Source: Erysipelotrichaceae bacterium (GTDB lineage: Bacteria > Bacillota_I > Bacilli_A > Erysipelotrichales > Erysipelotrichaceae). Taken from it: a stretch of DNA of 18,937 nt. The position numbers and the translations under genes were made by a program. Shown piece by piece: positions 1 to 9,446 of this stretch (within the stretch, counting starts at the first letter, position 1; each line of letters opens with the position of its first letter). The notes beneath the pieces are model-generated. The model was not told the DNA's origin. It saw only the letters and a list, made by a program, of their open reading frames with translations, and did no database searches. Location of the stretch: positions 1 to 18,937 of the forward strand of contig JAFOMB010000118.1 of NCBI GenBank assembly GCA_017419065.1. Reading direction: 5' to 3'.

Positions 1-53
1 ATCCTCCGAAATACCCGATCGTCTCCTATTTACCGGAAGTCATCTATGCGTGA
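1..53 (+). CDS. Possible 3' end of a convergent plus-strand gene (partial)
   Basis: From base 3 one plus-strand frame is open to a TGA at 51-53 and reads PPKYPIVSYLPEVIYA. Its codons (CCG for proline, ATC, GTC, GAA) match the preferences of the minus-strand genes, whereas the other plus frame that is open here uses codons such as ATA and CTA. All three minus-strand frames are closed within 1-60. A gene converging on the minus-strand train at the hairpin 63-95 would be a natural layout. Only 16 codons are visible, so no family can be named and the reading could be chance. An alternative is that these bases are the 5' leader of another minus-strand gene, because the extreme left edge reads TTCGGAGGAT on that strand, a good Shine-Dalgarno site. 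Confidence 0.25.
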   Translation, partial: PPKYPIVSYLPEVIYA

Positions 54-95
54 CACAAAGAAAAGGTGAAACTCCCTGGTTCTGAGTTTCACCTT
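53..95 (-). terminator. Strong intrinsic terminator closing the minus-strand gene train
   Basis: Bases 63-74 (AAGGTGAAACTC on the plus strand) and 84-95 (GAGTTTCACCTT) form a perfect 12-bp stem around a 9-base loop. On the minus strand the stem is followed by TTCTTTGTGT, so the U-rich tail directly follows the stem. It lies about 60 bases past the stop codon of the polysaccharide deacetylase, the last gene of the train. Read on the plus strand, a T-run (105-109) follows about ten bases later, so some bidirectional activity is possible. Confidence 0.8.
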
Positions 96-155
96 ACAAG
101 CACCTTTTTATTTCCCTGTCCTTGACAAGGGGTACGGTTTAGAAGTTTCCTTTTC

Positions 156-1070
156 TTATTTCACTTTGACACTCTCATGGAAGAGAGGCAGGAAGAGAAA
201 TCCCTGATCTCTGAGTCCTTCGATGATGGAAGGCAGAGCCTTGGCGGTATTGTAGGAGTAGTCATGCATGAGGACTACCATGACCCGGTAATTCTCCGAA
301 TGATCGAGGACCCCGTGGATATACTCGTCCACACTTCCGACATTCCGTCCGTCTCCGGTCTCGGTATCCCAGTCGACATAGCCGTATCCCATCTCCCGTA
401 AGCCCTGGATGATGTCGCCCTTCTTCTCTCTGGCCTGACCTGATCCGCCCGGGAAGCGCATGATGTCGGTCCTATAGCCGAAGCGCCTTTCGATCTCATC
501 CCGGTTCAGACGGATGTCTTCTAAGAAGGTCTCGACGCTCTGATAGATCCCGTCGCTTTTGAGGTTATGCGTCGCCGTATGATTGGCTAACGTATGGCCG
601 CTGTCGATGACCCTCCGGTAGATCTCATCGTACCGTTCATCCTTCAGCAGATAGAAGAAGGTCGCCTTGACATCATACTCATCGAGGACATCGAGGAAGG
701 AAGATGTCGTCGTGAGATATGGCCCGTCATCAAAGGTCAGATAGGCGATCTTCGCCTCTGACTCTCCGGAGAGGATCCTGCTTTCAAGGTCAGCTGCCAT
801 GCGGAAGTATTCCTCCCTGGCATTGCCGGCCTTTTTCTTATACTCCTCCAGATCCCTGATCTCTTCTTCTTTATCAGCGAGTTCCTGAAGAGCCGCTCTG
901 TTTTTCTCCTTCTCTTTGGAAAGAGTGACTTGGAGCTCTTCGATCTTCGCCTGATGGGTCTCTGCCGTATTCTTCATATGGAAGAAGGCATAGAGACTTC
1001 CGCCTAAAAGAAGGAACAAGAGGACCAGCAGGATCAGTATCCCTCTATCTTTTCGATCTCGTGCAGCCAC
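156..1070 (-). CDS. Membrane-anchored polysaccharide deacetylase (NodB / carbohydrate esterase 4 family)
   Basis: This protein probably removes N-acetyl groups from peptidoglycan or another extracellular glycan. Residues about 10-30 form one hydrophobic helix after a basic N-terminus, which predicts a type II anchor with the catalytic part outside. Residues about 36-100 are a charged coiled coil, and the NodB fold follows. CE4 motifs are visible: TFDDGP (112-117, catalytic and metal Asp), H164-TAT-H168 (metal histidines), RFPGGS (205-210), DWDTETGD (233-240) and LMHD (267-270), so the active site looks complete. The start is GTG at 1070, supported by AAGGAG eight bases upstream; later ATGs would remove the membrane helix. 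The start lies inside the preceding 89-residue gene (37-base overlap, different frame). Family assignment is firm; whether the substrate is peptidoglycan is inference. Confidence 0.9.
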   Translation of the reverse strand: MAARDRKDRGILILLVLLFLLLGGSLYAFFHMKNTAETHQAKIEELQVTLSKEKEKNRAALQELADKEEEIRDLEEYKKKAGNAREEYFRMAADLESRILSGESEAKIAYLTFDDGPYLTTTSSFLDVLDEYDVKATFFYLLKDERYDEIYRRVIDSGHTLANHTATHNLKSDGIYQSVETFLEDIRLNRDEIERRFGYRTDIMRFPGGSGQAREKKGDIIQGLREMGYGYVDWDTETGDGRNVGSVDEYIHGVLDHSENYRVMVVLMHDYSYNTAKALPSIIEGLRDQGFLFLPLFHESVKVK

Positions 1071-1303
1071 AGACCGGTCTCCTTCTTCAGTTCTTCGATC
1101 TCATTCTGTTTCTCTATGATGAGAGTTTCGACTTCGGATATCGATCCCTCTGTCTTCTTCAGAGCCTCCTCTTCTTCAGAGATCTCCGCCTTCAAAACCA
1201 GGATCTCTTTCTGAAGTTCCTGATCCTGTTCATAGTACGTATAGGAATACCAGCCGAGAAAGCCGATGGCGATGAAGAGAAGCAGAGCCAGCAGTTTCTT
1301 CAT
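1034..1303 (-). CDS. Small single-pass membrane coiled-coil protein, unknown function
   Basis: The 89-residue product begins MKKLLALLLFIAIGFLGWYS, a short basic start and a hydrophobic helix (about residues 4-22), followed by roughly 60 residues of Glu/Lys/Leu-rich coiled coil. No cysteine or catalytic motif is visible. ATG at 1303 has an excellent AAGGAGG site four bases upstream. The topology resembles small division proteins such as FtsB or DivIC, but I see no specific signature, and it equally resembles the anchor-plus-coil front half of the deacetylase that follows it. Its stop lies 37 bases inside that gene, so the two are probably made together, and the coils could pair. That pairing is a guess. 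Confidence 0.75.
   Translation of the reverse strand: MKKLLALLLFIAIGFLGWYSYTYYEQDQELQKEILVLKAEISEEEEALKKTEGSISEVETLIIEKQNEIEELKKETGLWLHEIEKIEGY
1079..1084 (-). promoter_or_regulatory. Ribosome binding site fixing the GTG start of the deacetylase
   Basis: The minus strand reads AAGGAG, then eight bases, then GTG. The site lies inside the 3' end of the preceding 89-residue gene, so ribosomes finishing that gene pass over it. It is the reason for choosing GTG at 1070. Confidence 0.7.
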
Positions 1304-1306
1304 TCG

Positions 1307-1314
1307 TCCTCCTT
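1307..1314 (-). promoter_or_regulatory. Near-consensus Shine-Dalgarno site of the 89-residue gene
   Basis: The minus strand reads AAGGAGGA just before ATG at 1303. The match to the anti-Shine-Dalgarno sequence is almost complete, the spacing rather short (about four bases from the AAGGAGG core). It supports a real, well-translated small gene directly after the glgB hairpin. Confidence 0.65.
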
Positions 1315-1321
1315 ATACCAG

Positions 1322-1343
1322 GAAAGGGCAGTACTGCCCTTTC
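1322..1343 (-). terminator. Perfect 22-base palindrome directly after the glgB stop
   Basis: Bases 1322-1343 are a perfect palindrome (GAAAGGGCA, GTAC, TGCCCTTTC) touching the glgB TAA at 1344-1346. In the minus-strand RNA it gives a GC-rich hairpin, but it is followed by CTGGTATAAGG rather than a U-run. It is therefore more likely a partial terminator, a 3'-end stabiliser or a processing site than a full terminator. The U-rich tail lies on the other side, where no plus-strand gene is present. It separates the glycogen genes from the two envelope genes. Confidence 0.4.
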
Positions 1344-3156
1344 TTATTTCTTCTTACGGATCCTTCTCTTGCGGAATATGATGGCAGAGTAAGGAGCGAT
1401 GTCGATATAGATGGAATCCTTCTTTCCATCCGATTTCTCATGGACGGACTTGCGCGGGGTGAAGTTGCACATATTGCAGCCGCTGTAGATGTCCTTTTCC
1501 GTGTTGAGTATTTCGGTATAAGTACCCTTCTCCGGAACACCGATCCGGTAGTTCTTATAGGATACCGGCAGCATGTTCAGCACGATCAGGAAGAGGGAGT
1601 GTTCATCCTCTCTCGTGTAGACGAATAAGGACTGACCCTTATTGTCGACCATGATCCACTTGAAGTTCTCCCAGCAGAACTCGTTCTCATAGAAGGCCGG
1701 GTATTGCCGGTAGATATGGGAGAGGTCATGGAAGAATCTCTTGAAGGAATCATGGAGAGGATATTCCAGCATGAACCAGTCCATCTCCTTGCGTTCGTCG
1801 AATTCCCTGAACATGGCGATCTCGTTGCCCATGAAGTTCAGTTTCTTACCCGGATGGGTAAACATGTAGACGAAGAGGTTGCGGCACTGCGGGAACTTGT
1901 CCTCGTACTTGCCGAACATCTTGTCGATGATGGTCTTCTTGGAGTGGACGACTTCATCGTGCGAGAAAGGCAGGATGAACTTCTCGGAGAAGCAGTAGGA
2001 CATGGAGAAGGTGATCAGGTCGTGATGATACTGGCGGTAGATCGGATCCATCGCGTAGTACTTGAGCGTATCATTCATCCATCCCAGGTCCCACTTGTAG
2101 TCAAAGCCCAGGCCTCCGTACTGTACCGGTTTGGTGACATTCGGATAGTCGGTGGAATCTTCGGCGATCAGCAGACAGGATGGATACTTCTCCTTGAGGT
2201 GGTAGTTGAGTCTCTTTAAGAAATCGGTGCCCGGCTTGTTTTCTCCCAGCTGTTTATTGCCACGGTGGAAGATGAAGTGCGAGACCGCATCAAAGCGCAG
2301 TCCGTCCGCATGGAAGCGGTTGAACAGGAAGTCCGCGCTCGATAAGAGGAAGGAGATGACCGGCGGCGATGTCAGATCGAAACAGTAGGTCCCCCATTCG
2401 GAATAGGCCAGACGGTCTTCCTTGTATTCATAAAGAGGTGTGAAATCGAAGTTGCCTAAGCAGAAGGCATCCTTCGCAAAGTGAACGTAGACGGCATCCA
2501 GTAAAACACCGATCCCGTTTCTATGACACTCGTTGATCAGATCCATCAGATCATACGGGGTCCCGTATCTCGAAGTAGCCGCGAAGAAGCCGCTGGCCTG
2601 ATAGCCCCAGGAACCGTCGAACGGATGTTCGAAGACCGGCATCAGCTCGATATGGGTAAAGCCCATGTCCTTCACATAAGGGATGAGGCTTTCCTTGACT
2701 TCCCGGTAGGTGGCTAAATCACCCTTCTTCTTGAAGCCGTTGAGATGGACTTCATAGATGTTGAGAGCCTGATCATAGGAGAAAGATCTCTTTCCCATGT
2801 ATTCTTCATCAGAGAAGGTGAAGTAGTCGAGGTCATACATGGCAGAACAGTTGCCCGGTCTCTTTTCAAAGGCGAAGGCATACGGATCTGACTTGTCCTG
2901 GAAGGTGTGATCATCCTTCCAGATGCGGTAGCGGTAGAGATAAATGATCTCCATATCTTCAATGTAGAGCTGCCAGATGCCCCGGTCATCGACCTTATTC
3001 AGGTCGTAGAAACGGGAAAAGTCTTCACGTGACGTGAAGACCTGGACTCTATACGCATGCGGTGCCCAGAGGGTGAACTCTACGCCGTTGCCTTTCTTAT
3101 GGCAGCCGAAGAGATCATACGCCTCCATTTCATAACCGCTGAAGAACTTCTCGTAT

Positions 3157-3164
<8 letters not shown>
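1344..3164 (-). CDS. glgB: 1,4-alpha-glucan (glycogen) branching enzyme
   Basis: GlgB cuts alpha-1,4 glucan chains and rejoins them as alpha-1,6 branches on growing glycogen in the cytoplasm. The 606 residues hold a CBM48-type beta-sandwich near the N-terminus (about 20-105), a GH13 barrel (about 130-490) and a C-terminal all-beta domain. Visible GH13 regions are D223-AVYV-H228, DGLRFDAVSH with nucleophile D292, IAEDST with acid/base E335, and FSHDEVVH with D403. HPGKKLNFMGNE (437-448) is typical of branching enzymes and separates it from amylases and debranching enzymes. It is slightly short because the extra N-terminal module of enterobacterial GlgB is absent. Some residues around the catalytic ones differ from the usual (AVYVHF for WVPAHF) but none is lost. 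ATG at 3164 overlaps the glgA stop by 8 bases, with AGGAAA upstream. Confidence 0.96.
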
Positions 3165-4598
<1,434 letters not shown>

Positions 4599-4599
<1 letters not shown>

Positions 4600-5723
4600 T
4601 AGATCCTGTCCCTTCTCTTCACATAGAGAGGACTGTCTTTCTCTCCCTTGAGTTCCTTGGTATGTGTGATGATCGCATAGCGGTCAACGACACAGTTCTC
4701 CAGCTTGACTTTCTTATTGATGAGGGCATCCGGCAGGATGACGGAATCCTTGACGACAGAGCCTTCCTTGATGACGACATTTCTGCCAATGACGGAATTG
4801 ATGACAGTACCTTCAATGATACAGCCGTTGGCGACGATGGAACCCTTGACGGAAGCACCTTCCTTGTATAAGGTCGGGCAGGAGTCATTGGTCATCGTGT
4901 AGATCGGCCATTCATCGTTGATGAGTTCCAGAAGTTCCTTCTGCTCGCGTACAGACATGGATGCCTCATAGTAGGCCTTCAGGGAATTCAGGCAGGCCAC
5001 GAAGCTGTGATGCTTCATCATGCCGACCTTCATACCGTCTTTCTCGATCGCATCCTTGACGATGTCGGAGAGAGAATAGAGGGAGCTGGTCTCCTGAGCC
5101 TTCCTGACGAGATCCACGAAGGTGGAAGCGGCCATGACATAAGTCTCCAGGGAGATGTTTCCTGTCTTGAACTTGCCGCGGTTCTTTCTCGTACCGGCAA
5201 CTCTATTCTTGTCTTTCTCATCCGGTAACAGGACATCACAGCCTAAGAAGTATTCATCGGCGTTCTTGACCGGCTGATACAGCATCGTGATGTCATTCTT
5301 GTGTTCAATGTGGTAATCGATCATGTCCTGGAAGTTCTCCTTGAAGATGAAGTGACATGGAGCGATCACGACATAGGACGGATTGGATTCTTCCACGAAC
5401 TGCATATTGGCAGCGAAGGAAGCGATATCCGTGTTATAGATCTCATTGGTAGCCGGCTTTTCTCCGTGTAAGAGGAGGATACGGCCGTTCTTGGTATTGA
5501 TGTTGTAGTTGGTGCGGTGGATGTGTTCGATGATGGAACGCGGTCTGTTCTTGATGTGGACGTGGATGTTCTTGATACCGCTGTTGGTGAAGTTCGACAG
5601 CATGAAGTCTGCGACACGGTATCTGCCGAAAATGCTCGCAGCCGAGATCGGACGGTAGTCTTCGATCCCCTCTACGTTCACATATGACGGTTCCATATTC
5701 AAAATGCCAATGATCTTTGCCAT
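4599..5723 (-). CDS. glgD: GlgD, non-catalytic subunit of ADP-glucose pyrophosphorylase
   Basis: The 374-residue product is collinear with GlgC, with a nucleotidyltransferase-like N-terminal part and a C-terminal left-handed beta-helix of hexapeptide character (about 280-350, e.g. GSIVANGCIIEGTVINSVIG). The N-terminus reads MAKIIGILNMEPSYVNVEGI, so the glycine-rich GGxGxRL pyrophosphorylase loop of GlgC is missing, as is the SGDHIYKMDY motif. This pattern defines GlgD in Bacillota: a partner that raises or tunes GlgC activity in a heterotetramer and has little or no activity alone. A strong AAGGAGGT site (5733-5740) lies inside the last codons of glgC, one base separates the two genes, and TAATG links it to glgA. 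Confidence 0.95.
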
Positions 5724-5724
5724 C

Positions 5725-6870
5725 TTACTTGACCTCCTTATCGACGACTGCCTTGGTGACGAGCAGCACCTCTTCTGAATCCTTCTTGCCCAGTGTCATG
5801 CCGTCCGGGACCTTGACGCCGTCCATGACGAGACATCTGTTGAGCTTGGCATTCTTGCCGATGACGACATCGTTCATCAGGACACAGTCCTTGACCTTCG
5901 CACCTTCCCGGACTTCCGCACCGGTAAAGATGACGGAGTGATCGACTTCACCGTCGATGATGGAGCCCTGGGTGATGAAAGCACCGTTGACTTTGGCCTT
6001 TTCTCCGAAGCACTGTGGAACGATACCGAGGTCTTCTGTATAGATCTTCCATTCACTGTCGAAGAGATCGAGGCCGCTGCCTTCCTTGAGCAGATCCATG
6101 TTGGCTTCCCATAAGGATGTGACAGTACCGACATCCTTCCAGTAGCCCTTGAAGCGGTAAGCCTTTAAACGCAGACCGTCATTCAGATAAGCCGGGATGA
6201 TGTTCTTGCCGAAGTCATGAGAGGAATCCGGATTCTTCGCATCATCCTTGAGGTATTTGCGCAGAGTCTTGTAGTTGAAGATGTAGACACCCATGGAAGC
6301 CAGATTGGACTTCGGAACAGCCGGTTTCTCTTCAAAGCCGGTGATCATGTCATCCTCATCGGTATTCAGGATACCGAAACGGGAAGCTTCCTTCATCGGT
6401 ACTTCGATGACGGCGATCGTCGCTTCCGCATTGGCTTCGATGTGCGCTTTCAGCATCTTCTGGTAATCCATCTTGTAGATGTGGTCACCGCTCAGGATGA
6501 CGACATAGTCTGCTTCTTCCTGATCGAGGAAGTCCCGGTTCTGATAGATGGCATCAGCTGTTCCGCGATAGGAACCTAAACCGGATTCATCCTTTTCTCT
6601 AGGCGAAAGCACATAGACACCGCCGTCCTTCTGGTTCAGGCCCCATGTCGAAGACTTGGCGACGTAGGAACTGAGCAGTATGGATTCATACTGGACCAGG
6701 ACACCGACTGTCGGAATGTTGGAATTCGCACAGTTGGACAGGGCAAAATCGATGACACGATATTTGCCGCCGAAGTGGACAACAGGTTTTGCGACTTTCT
6801 TTGTCAGATCAAAAAGTCGGGAACCCCTGCCTCCTGCTAAGATCATTGCTATTATGTTGTTTTGTTTCAT
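5725..6870 (-). CDS. glgC: Glucose-1-phosphate adenylyltransferase, catalytic subunit
   Basis: GlgC converts glucose-1-phosphate and ATP to ADP-glucose and pyrophosphate, the committed and usually regulated step of glycogen synthesis. The 381-residue length is typical for Gram-positive GlgC. The LAGGRGSRL loop (11-19) binds ATP, SGDHIYKMDY (127-136) holds the catalytic aspartates, and GFEEKP (178-183) and GYWKDVGT (242-249) contact the sugar phosphate. The C-terminal 90 residues form the hexapeptide beta-helix. ATG at 6870 has AGGGGA eight bases upstream. The 37 bases before it are one of the larger gaps of the window, so a secondary promoter near here is possible but not clear in the sequence. 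Confidence 0.97.
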   Translation of the reverse strand: MKQNNIIAMILAGGRGSRLFDLTKKVAKPVVHFGGKYRVIDFALSNCANSNIPTVGVLVQYESILLSSYVAKSSTWGLNQKDGGVYVLSPREKDESGLGSYRGTADAIYQNRDFLDQEEADYVVILSGDHIYKMDYQKMLKAHIEANAEATIAVIEVPMKEASRFGILNTDEDDMITGFEEKPAVPKSNLASMGVYIFNYKTLRKYLKDDAKNPDSSHDFGKNIIPAYLNDGLRLKAYRFKGYWKDVGTVTSLWEANMDLLKEGSGLDLFDSEWKIYTEDLGIVPQCFGEKAKVNGAFITQGSIIDGEVDHSVIFTGAEVREGAKVKDCVLMNDVVIGKNAKLNRCLVMDGVKVPDGMTLGKKDSEEVLLVTKAVVDKEVK

Positions 6871-6907
6871 GAGTCAAATCCCCTGTTTCTATCTCTATTC
6901 TACACTA

Positions 6908-8632
6908 TTAAAGTGTTCTTGCTACAACAATCGTGTAAGCCGGTACCCGTATTTCCCTGCTTCTCTCTCCTTCATTTCCTTCTCCGTCCAGAAGGATCTC
7001 ATAAGCGCGGGAATCGGTGTAGATATGATCAATGGTACATGGATTGATGAGGATCAGAAGATCCCCATAGCGGCATATCAGAAGTTCATCATGTTCTTCG
7101 AACTTCACTTCTTTTTTAAAGTTTCCGGCATACGCTTTCCGGATCTTCACGAGCTTCCTGAAATACTCGACATCGTTTTCATAGAGGCCTCTGCGGACCC
7201 AGTCAAGAGTGTTGATGTGATCGCCGATATTGTAGGAATTATCCAGACCGGCCTTGCTTCTGAGGAATTCCTGACCGCTGTGCAGGAAAGGGATCCCCTT
7301 CCCTAACATGACCATTCCCATGGCGAAGCGGCACATCTTGCCGAGTTCCTTCTCGTCCCGGCTGACTTCCCTGGCTCTGTCATAGAAGGTCATATTGTCA
7401 TGACATTCGACATAGCTGATGGACTGTTCCGGCGTAAAGCCGTTCCCCGGTGACCCCATCAGGGCATCTTTGATCTCTCTTTTATCTGCACCTCTGCGGA
7501 GAGAAAGCGCAATTACCGGATCGCGGAAGAAGCGGTTGAAGGCCCCTACCGGATAGATCTTGGAAAGATTGTCTTCGCTGGCTCTTTCATCCTCATCGAG
7601 GACATCCCCCATATTCCAGGCTTCCCCATAGAGGAGGAAGTCCTTCTTAAGAGATAAGGAGAGATCCCGGATCCTCCGGATGGTCTCGCAATCCATGATC
7701 CCCATGAGGTCAAAGCGCAGACCATCGATGTCGTAGATCTCAATGTAGCGCCGTACGATCTCCTTGAAGTAGGCTCTGGTGAAGGCCCCTTCCGAGCGGA
7801 CTTCGTTGCCGCAGAAGGTACCTTCCGCCGGCCGCATATTCTCCTTATAACGGAAGAAATAATAAGGGATCATCTTGTTCAAGGCATTGGCTTTCAGGTC
7901 ATAGACGTGGTTGAAGACGACATCCAGGATGACGCCGATACCCTTTTCATGGAGTTTTTCGACCATCTCCTGGAACTCCGTGACACCCGCATACGGATCT
8001 TTGTGATCGACCAGATAGCTTCTCTTGAAGGTGGAATAGGAGACGGGATTGTAGCCCCAGTTATAGTCCTTTCCATGCTTGATGTCATCATCGAAAGAGA
8101 ATACCGGCATGATCTGGACATGGGTGTTCCCCAGTTCCTTCAGATAGTCGATCCCGGCACTCTTTCCCCGGACTTCAAGGCCTTCCTCTGTGAGAGCCTT
8201 AAAGGTCTTCGGATGGGTGCACGGAAGCGAAGAGGAGAAATCCCGGATGGAGATCTCGTAGATGATCGTCTCTTCCCTTTCCGGAAGAGGGATCTTCTTT
8301 CTTTTGAATTTCTCCTTATCCAGGATATAGGAATCTCTTCCGTCGTCACTGTCCGCATACGAAAAAGGATCGGCGAAGCACTCTCCTCTTCCATTGCGGA
8401 AATGATAGAGATGTCCTTCCCAATCCCCTGAAACTTCTCCATAGAAGCAGTCACCCTTCTTCTCCATGACGACCGTCTTCTCCTGATCGAGAACGACGGA
8501 CATCCTCTGTGTCGTCGGCGCAAAAACCGAAAAAGACGTCTTCATGGAAGAATAGTGATGACCTAAGTCAGAGATATCCCATAGACAGGAATCTACGTAG
8601 TCATAGAGTTCCTGCAGTTCGTAAAGTGTCAT
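6908..8632 (-). CDS. pulA: Type I pullulanase / glycogen debranching enzyme, compact intracellular form
   Basis: The enzyme hydrolyses alpha-1,6 branch links in glycogen, pullulan or limit dextrins. Of 574 residues, about 25-90 form a CBM48-like sandwich and about 120-500 the GH13 barrel, with a short beta domain after it. YNWGYNP at 190-196 is the type I pullulanase signature. GH13 regions are complete: DVVFNH (237-242), DGLRFDLMG with nucleophile D308, LLYGEAW with acid/base E337, and VECHDNM with D412. There is no signal peptide and none of the N-terminal CBM41 modules of secreted pullulanases, so it acts in the cytoplasm, in keeping with its place in the glycogen block. ATG at 8632 overlaps the phosphatase stop (ATGA) and has no good Shine-Dalgarno site, which suggests translational coupling. 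GlgX or isoamylase is less likely given the YNWGYNP motif. Confidence 0.93.
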   Translation of the reverse strand: MTLYELQELYDYVDSCLWDISDLGHHYSSMKTSFSVFAPTTQRMSVVLDQEKTVVMEKKGDCFYGEVSGDWEGHLYHFRNGRGECFADPFSYADSDDGRDSYILDKEKFKRKKIPLPEREETIIYEISIRDFSSSLPCTHPKTFKALTEEGLEVRGKSAGIDYLKELGNTHVQIMPVFSFDDDIKHGKDYNWGYNPVSYSTFKRSYLVDHKDPYAGVTEFQEMVEKLHEKGIGVILDVVFNHVYDLKANALNKMIPYYFFRYKENMRPAEGTFCGNEVRSEGAFTRAYFKEIVRRYIEIYDIDGLRFDLMGIMDCETIRRIRDLSLSLKKDFLLYGEAWNMGDVLDEDERASEDNLSKIYPVGAFNRFFRDPVIALSLRRGADKREIKDALMGSPGNGFTPEQSISYVECHDNMTFYDRAREVSRDEKELGKMCRFAMGMVMLGKGIPFLHSGQEFLRSKAGLDNSYNIGDHINTLDWVRRGLYENDVEYFRKLVKIRKAYAGNFKKEVKFEEHDELLICRYGDLLILINPCTIDHIYTDSRAYEILLDGEGNEGERSREIRVPAYTIVVARTL

Positions 8633-9444
8633 TGATAAGCTTCTACTTTCATTTTGCTTTCGATAGAGTCGATGATCCCCATCACGATCTTCTCGATACG
8701 GGAACCTTTGGAGTAATCCGCACGGACAGCGAAGTCTGCCCGTTTGTCGTTGTAGAGTTCATAGGCGAGATCTTTCTTGCGTTCATCATCGCCGTATACT
8801 GCGATCGCATAGCCGCCGTTCTGCTTCATGACCTTCATACTAGGGACATCAGTAGAACCGTCTCCGAAATAGATCATGTTCGATAAGCGGATATACTTGG
8901 AATCTTCCGGTGTCGAGGAGTTCAGGTCGCTGTCGTTCCTGGCATCGAGAACACCCTTGTTGATACGGAAGAGATACTGGGTCTTCTGGGTATAGTTGAC
9001 CACACGGTTCGGCCATTCAGGTCTGCCCTTCTTATCATACACGAAAGAACAGGCATAGATCTTCTTGAATTCATGGGAAATGGAAGTTCCCCTGATGATC
9101 TCCTCCAGACCGCTGGAGATGACGTAGTGTTCAATGATCACGTTGTGCTTCTTCCCGTACTCATTGATGCGGGAGAACCAGGTCTCGACACCCGGATAGA
9201 GCTTGACATACTTTCCTTCTCTGATAAGTTCATCCTTTGTCAGATCCGGATCCTTCTTGGCCATCAGATAGAGGTAGGCCAGGATGGCATCGCAGTTGTG
9301 CTTCCTGGAGACTTCCGCACATTCCGCCCAGAAGTCATTGGGATCCTGGTAACCGAGCTTCTGCAGGTAGTGGAACTCCTGCATGTCCTTTGGAGACAGG
9401 GTCTTGTCAAAGTCATAGATCAGAGCGACACGGGTCTTTTTCAT
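8629..9444 (-). CDS. HAD-superfamily phosphatase (phosphoserine-phosphatase-like)
   Basis: This is a magnesium-dependent phosphohydrolase of the haloacid dehalogenase superfamily. Motif I is YDFDKTL with nucleophile D11 and acid/base D13. Motif II is the SSG at 110-112, a basic motif III is probably near K154, and motif IV is FGDGSTDVPSM (193-203). The roughly 80 residues between motifs I and II form a helical C1-type cap, and 271 residues is somewhat longer than phosphoserine phosphatase. The substrate cannot be read from sequence. ATG at 9444 follows GAGG seven bases upstream and sits two bases after the dipeptidase stop. Its end overlaps the pullulanase start by four bases, so a link to sugar-phosphate turnover is conceivable but unproven. 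Confidence 0.85.
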   Translation of the reverse strand: MKKTRVALIYDFDKTLSPKDMQEFHYLQKLGYQDPNDFWAECAEVSRKHNCDAILAYLYLMAKKDPDLTKDELIREGKYVKLYPGVETWFSRINEYGKKHNVIIEHYVISSGLEEIIRGTSISHEFKKIYACSFVYDKKGRPEWPNRVVNYTQKTQYLFRINKGVLDARNDSDLNSSTPEDSKYIRLSNMIYFGDGSTDVPSMKVMKQNGGYAIAVYGDDERKKDLAYELYNDKRADFAVRADYSKGSRIEKIVMGIIDSIESKMKVEAYQ

Positions 9445-9446
9445 AT

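Noticed and set aside
122..150. Plus-strand TTGACA at 122-127 as a promoter -35 box
   Set aside because: No TATAAT-like box lies 16-18 bases downstream, and the only gene ahead is antisense to it.
1704..2219. Long plus-strand open frames opposite glgB, pulA, der and other genes
   Set aside because: They lie wholly inside genes with complete family motifs, and their translations show no domain. They are shadows caused by codon bias.
6871..6907. Possible minus-strand promoter before glgC (TAGAAT as a -10 box)
   Set aside because: No convincing -35 box lies at 16-18 bases; the nearest TTGTAG is at 19 bases and matches poorly. A 5-bp stem around the pulA stop is too weak to be a terminator.
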